Shown: positions 59,930 to 64,000 of the stretch, one piece after another
Position numbering within the stretch: position 1 is the stretch's first letter
Layout: each line of letters starts with the position of its first letter
The notes under the pieces: generated by a model
What the model saw: only the letters and a program-made list of their open reading frames with translations
What the model was told of the DNA's origin: nothing
Database searches by the model: none
Position numbers and translations under genes: made by a program
Assembly (NCBI GenBank): GCA_036365515.1
Contig: CM070874.1
Location: 98,376,442-98,440,441, forward strand
Length of the DNA stretch: 64,000 nucleotides
Reading direction: 5' to 3'
Source: Torymus aiolomorphi
Lineage: Eukaryota > Arthropoda > Insecta > Hymenoptera > Torymidae

Positions 59930-60773
59930 AAGTTTAATGTAATTTTCTGTTCAACTCGCCAGAACTTCGTTCTGATCAAATATTTCCTTCAAAAAAGGAC
60001 CCCGCACACAATGTATGGAAAATAATCATTCGGTCAAATTGGATCAAACTTGGGGAAAAGATAGATCTTGAGGTTCTGAACAAAAGTTCTCATGGGCAAA
60101 ACCCCCCAAAATTTGACCGAATGATTTTTTCCCATACATTGTGTGCGGGGTCCTTTTACACAATAAATTTTGTAGTATTAGGAATATTATAAACGATAGT
60201 GCAATAGTAAAGATTGTTATTGAATCAAATAGCAAATTTTATAACAATTTCTTTCGCTATTTTAAACCTGCATTTTCAAATGCAAAAGTTGTTGCTAAAT
60301 AGAATTTTTCGTGATTGTTACGATAAATGCTGTTGAAGGCCACGCGCCACGCTATATGTGTTACGACGGTCGCACGACACGAAAATTTCAGTAGTCTATG
60401 TATTGATGTTAAAAATTTGTACCATTGTTTGTGGTTGTGTCGTACGCTAGTCGTAATAGTGTACCGCGGCGCGCGGCTTTCTACAGCATTTATCGTAACA
60501 ATCACAAAAAATTCTATTTAGCAACAATACATGGAGCAAAATTCGAAAATTCGTTACACAACTTTTGCATTTGAAAATGCAGGTTTAAAATAGTGAAAAA
60601 AATTGTTATAAAATTCGCTGTTTCGTTCAATAACAATATCTATTATTGCGCTATGGATTATAATATTCCTATAATACTGCAAAATTTATTGGGTAAAAAT
60701 TTCTGAATGAAATATTTGATCTGAACGAAGTTCTGGCGAGTTGAACAGAAAATTATATTAAACTTTTTTTTCC
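59930..60773. mobile_element. Foldback element, arms ~330-450 bp
   Basis: The left arm (59930-60375) and right arm (60437-60773) are inverted copies around a 60-bp centre near 60406: AAGTTTAATGTAATTTTCTG on the left edge, its complement on the right edge, and GTGATTGTTACGATAAATGC on both inner sides. The left arm contains a nested MITE and lacks about 40 bp of the right arm. Related one-armed sequence starts at 57.34 kb. Confidence 0.88.
59994..60156. mobile_element. Nested MITE, ~160 bp, ~45-bp terminal inverted repeats
   Basis: AAAGGACCCCGCACACAATG...ATTCGGTCAAATT at the left is inverted at the right as AATTTGACCGAATG...CATTGTGTGCGGGGTCCTTT. It is absent from the two homologous positions (about 57725 and 60690), which serve as empty sites. 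Confidence 0.92.
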
Positions 60774-61394
60774 AAAAAAAAAAAAACAGTTTATTGGGAT
60801 TTTTAATAAAACTAATAAAGATGAAAATTTGATTTCTTCACATAAAAATGCGCATTTCAATTCTTTACATGCCTGTTTTTTTAAAATCGCGATTTGCTCA
60901 ATTTTCAAATTCGATACATTTTCTGCAAAATCTCGGGATGTTCCTTTTCGGGGCCCTCAATTGAGATCAAATTTTATGTAATTGATTAAAAATTATCTAT
61001 AATTAAGTATGTAAATTTAATCGACGACTTGCGGCGATATCGTACACAAGTATTTTCTAAAATGCTACACAAATAAATTCTACACAGAGAATTTCGGCAC
61101 CCAAACTATTTATCGAGATAAATTGTGCACAGTTAAAATCTACATTAATATGATTTACACATGATGTACAGTTTAATCGTGTAATCTATCTCAGTGTAGA
61201 CTATATATGTGTACATTTTTTCTTAATATTATTTGTGTAGAACTTAGCCGTGCTAAAAAAGTCCTGTGTAGGTGCTTTGTGTAGATACTAAATATCCTCA
61301 ATATCACTAGTATCGAATACAACCCAATGCGTAATTTGTTTTTTAGTTGCGTAATTTTATTTATTTGGCTAGCCAATGCTTTATGTATATTTTT
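60490..61394 (+). repeat. ~880-bp direct duplication, copy 2
   Basis: The partner of 57500-58376. Its first 280 bp also form the right arm of the foldback. It includes the palindrome-like ATTTACACATGATGTACAG and TGTGTAGA-rich sequence near 61140-61260. Confidence 0.9.
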
Positions 61395-61805
61395 GCTTCC
61401 TCAAATTGGAAACTTTATAACGGTGAAAAAAATTTTTGAACCAAAAATGTTCAAGAACATGTTTTAAGACTTTTGGCGCTAAAATCCGTTGTTTTTGATA
61501 AAAAATGTTCGTGTCGTGTGTGTGCATGCGTGCGTGCGCGTGTGTGTGTGTGTGTGTGCTTCTGTCTATACAGGCGAGAACTTTTGAACTGATCGACCGA
61601 TTTGCATCGGAAAAGGCTTATTCTCTTCGTTTCGGAAGAGAATAGAGAGAGCATACCCTAGTTTTTGATTTTACCGATTTTCTTTTTTATAACCAAAAAA
61701 TGATTTTGAATTTTTCGTTTTTTGATTTTTAATTTGTTTTAACCAGTATTACTTAATAAACTAAATTTTTATTAAAAGGTCTTTAAATTACCTACAATTT
61801 CTTTT
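61395..61805 (+). repeat. (TG)n-carrying repeat family, copy 2 (fullest copy)
   Basis: The degenerate head TTCC...GGAA then ACTTTATAACGGTGAAAA, a (TG)n tract at 61513-61558, then a tail starting ACAGGCGAGAACTTTTGAAC and ending CCTACAATTTCTTTT where the next copy begins. Its right 260 bp are the partner of the inverted arm at 55.37-55.62 kb. Confidence 0.85.
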
Positions 61806-62060
61806 GCTTCCTCCTAGAGGAAGCTTTGTAATAGTAAATTTTTCAACTTCGTTAAAACTCTCTATAAACATCATTAGAGGTGTTAGAAGTTTGTTTCACA
61901 TGATTTTAGAAAATGTCTGTATGGATGTGTGGGTGTGTGTGTGCGTGTGTGTGTATGTATACCGCTTTATCTCCGGATCTACGCGGTCGATTTTAACCAT
62001 CAGGTTCTCATTTTTTTTGTTTTTTATTCCAAATTCGGGAAGAAAATAATTTTTGATGAT
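61806..62060 (+). repeat. (TG)n-carrying repeat family, copy 3
   Basis: Head hairpin GCTTCCTC-CTA-GAGGAAGC (61806-61824), then TTTGTAATAGTAAATTTTTC, (TG)n at about 61926-61957, and a tail TATCTCCGGATCTACGCGGTC. It lies head-to-tail directly after copy 2. Confidence 0.78.
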
Positions 62061-62399
62061 TTACTGATTCGTTTTTGTTTTATTTCAAATTTTTGATTTT
62101 CGAAAAATTTATTTTTGATTTTTTTAATGATCGGATTTAAATTTTTTAATCAGATGGGTCGCATTCGAAAGAGCATAAAAAACCTATAATTTAAAAAAAA
62201 AAAAAATTATCTAGCTATCACGGTCCTCTTGTTATTAACGAAAACGTGTTTTTTTTTTTAAAAGCTAATAACTCCTAAAGTAAACGGTCAATTTTTTGGA
62301 GAAAATTCACGATAATGCAGAATATAAATTGCTATAATCTGTGAAAATTTTAATCCATTCTGTTGGTTAGTTTTTGAGAAAAAATTAAAAAATGGAAAA

Positions 62400-63040
62400 A
62401 ATGTGTTCTCTATGTCACACGTTTTATGGAGTAAACCTGTTATTTGTTATTAATAAAAACGTAAACATAGAAAAATGAAAAAAAATGAGTTTAGTATGTC
62501 TAACCATTGCCGGAGTAAAAATTGACTTAATCGCTTCAAAATTCCTCGTAGAGGTGGATTTTGTATAGTTTTCGATCGAGTTATTTGGGCAAAATGATTG
62601 GTCCATAGATTTAAGAGATATTTGAAGTTAAAATATTTTTAACCTTTTTTCAAATCGTAATTTTCGAGAATAGCTCTATGTATTCGAAGGGAATGGGCAG
62701 AATTCGAAATAGAATTAAAATAGCTATATTTCCTAAAAAAAAAATTTTCTTTTATAGGGTGTTCTGTTATTATAAAAAAAAACGTAAGCATTGAAAAATG
62801 AAAAAATAAAAAAAATGAGTTTTGTATGTGCAACGATTGCTGGAATAAAATTGACTTATTCGCTTCAAAATTTCTTGTAGAGGTGTATTTTATAGATTTT
62901 TATGTCGATTTCTTGGGGCAAAATGATTGGTCCATAAATTTCAGATATTTGAGGTTAAAATATTTTTAGTAAAATTAATAAATGAAAAAAATTGAGCTTT
63001 GTATGTCTGGCGATTTTGGAAGTAAAATTGACTTAATCGC
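62400..63040 (+). repeat. Degenerate tandem repeats, ~180-330 bp spacing
   Basis: The block ATGAGTTT.GTATGTCTAACCATTG through TTGACTTAATCGCTTCAAAA recurs at about 62487, 62817 and 62994. The block GGGCAAAATGATTGGTCCATA through AGATATTTGAGGTTAAAATA recurs at about 62588 and 62916. CCTC-GTA-GAGG hairpins follow the first. The units are diverged and incomplete. Confidence 0.8.
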
Positions 63041-64000
63041 TTCTTTAAATCATTTATTAGATGCAATTAATAATGTGTCAACACAAAAGTATTTATGTTA
63101 AGATATAAATAATACAAAATAACCTACCTACTTGGAACGCAACTAATACGCATTCAATTCACGATATATAAAAACCCTTTTCATAATTAATATTATCTCC
63201 AAATTATTTTACTGTGATCAAGATTATATGGCTACTTTTTAAAATATTTGATATTTAACATTATGGTATTTCTGAAAATGGCTTTCTCGGTTGCACAATA
63301 ACTAGAGTAAAATTGTTTTAATTTCTTTGAAATTTTGTAGATATGTTGAGTTTGTATATTATTTATTATATTAGTTCTTATGGTAATAAAATAATTCGTT
63401 TATGAATTTGAGAGATATTTTAGGCTAAAACTTTTTTAGCCATCTTTTCATATCGAAATTTTTCGAAAACGGCTTTATGTATATGTTACTAAAAAGTGGA
63501 AATGACGCGCGATACGCACGCGTGTTGTTTACTTGCTTTTTCTAATTTAATAAGCTATTAGGTTCATTATTTAAAAATATTGCAACGAGGTATAATGAAG
63601 GTAGGTTAAAGAAATTGTCTATCAATCAAAAAACATGTATTTTTTTATGAATAAATAAAGACGGTATTATTTAAATAAAATTAAAAATATACCCCTACAA
63701 CGAGTTTTCAATCATTGTGAAAGCAGATAAGATTATGAAAATAAACAATTTATTAAAATAATACAGATCTTTGTTATTTCTTAAAGAACTAATTATTTTT
63801 AAATATTTTCCACTTATTACACTTATTACACTTATTAAAAACTATATTTGGTTAAAATTTCAATACATTTTCTTCATTTGTTTTTGAGAAAAATTATTTT
63901 ATAAAAGTATAAAAAAAGGAATTGATAAATTAGTTTGAGAAAGCTAAGTGCCAATGAATTGGCAGCGGTTTTTTTATTTTAATTATCTCTAGCCTGTCAT
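63041..64000. other. AT-rich repeat-rich tail of the window
   Basis: This includes a second copy (63315-63485) of the GAGATATTT repeat seen at 56.8 kb. It also has copy 3 of the GAATTGGCAGCG family at about 63917-63975, with GCCAAT-GA-ATTGGC followed by AGCGG and T7. No gene was seen. Confidence 0.6.

Noticed and set aside
55521..61654. Identical peptide (MLSLFSSETKRISLF) read at 55.5 and 61.6 kb
   Set aside because: It arises from the inverted repeat arms next to microsatellites; no start context or domain.

Overview
This is eukaryotic DNA, most probably from an insect and possibly a hymenopteran. The base is AT-rich and intron- or intergenic-like. It is broken every few kilobases by GC/CpG-rich islands of 0.4-1.2 kb and carries many CA, GA and CT microsatellites. 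It holds degenerate R2-type, Ty3/gypsy and Penelope-like retroelements, many short inverted-repeat elements and a Helitron end. There are no bacterial-style operons, no rRNA and no CRISPR array. The order-level assignment is a guess from composition and element types.

Only one piece of host protein-coding sequence is well supported: a 100-codon first coding exon on the minus strand at about 5.65-5.95 kb. It ends exactly at a consensus splice donor and encodes a short cytoplasmic tail, one signal-anchor membrane segment and a luminal stem. It looks like the start of a Golgi type II enzyme, most likely alpha-mannosidase II-like (GH38). The rest of that gene would lie to the left, so 1-5654 is probably its first intron. 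The rest of the window is intergenic, or intron of genes whose exons I cannot see.

Layout: 0-6 kb, a GC-rich island, a 401-bp tandem repeat, a tRNA-like SINE head and the first exon. 6-22 kb, microsatellites, GC-rich islands and small inverted-repeat elements. 22.2-22.9 kb, a two-level palindrome. 26.5-32.9 kb, a cluster of MITEs, a Helitron 3' end, a 30-bp minisatellite, a tRNA-Asp-like pseudogene and a foldback element. 33.2-39.1 kb, a dead R2-clade non-LTR element abutting a dead Ty3/gypsy pol with a probable 3' LTR. 40-41.1 kb, a GC-rich hairpin-rich cassette between inverted ends. 42-53.6 kb, five more GC-rich islands and two MITEs. 54-64 kb, a dense nest of repeats: a Penelope-like 3' fragment with a hammerhead-ribozyme-like motif, foldback elements, a roughly 880-bp direct duplication, a (TG)n-carrying repeat family and degenerate tandem repeats.

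The genes do not form a pathway. The most notable biology is structural: the two-level palindrome at 22.2-22.9 kb, the Penelope endonuclease fragment with its hammerhead-like fold, the (TG)n repeat family whose head hairpin shows a compensatory base-pair change, and the foldback at 60.4 kb with a datable nested MITE.
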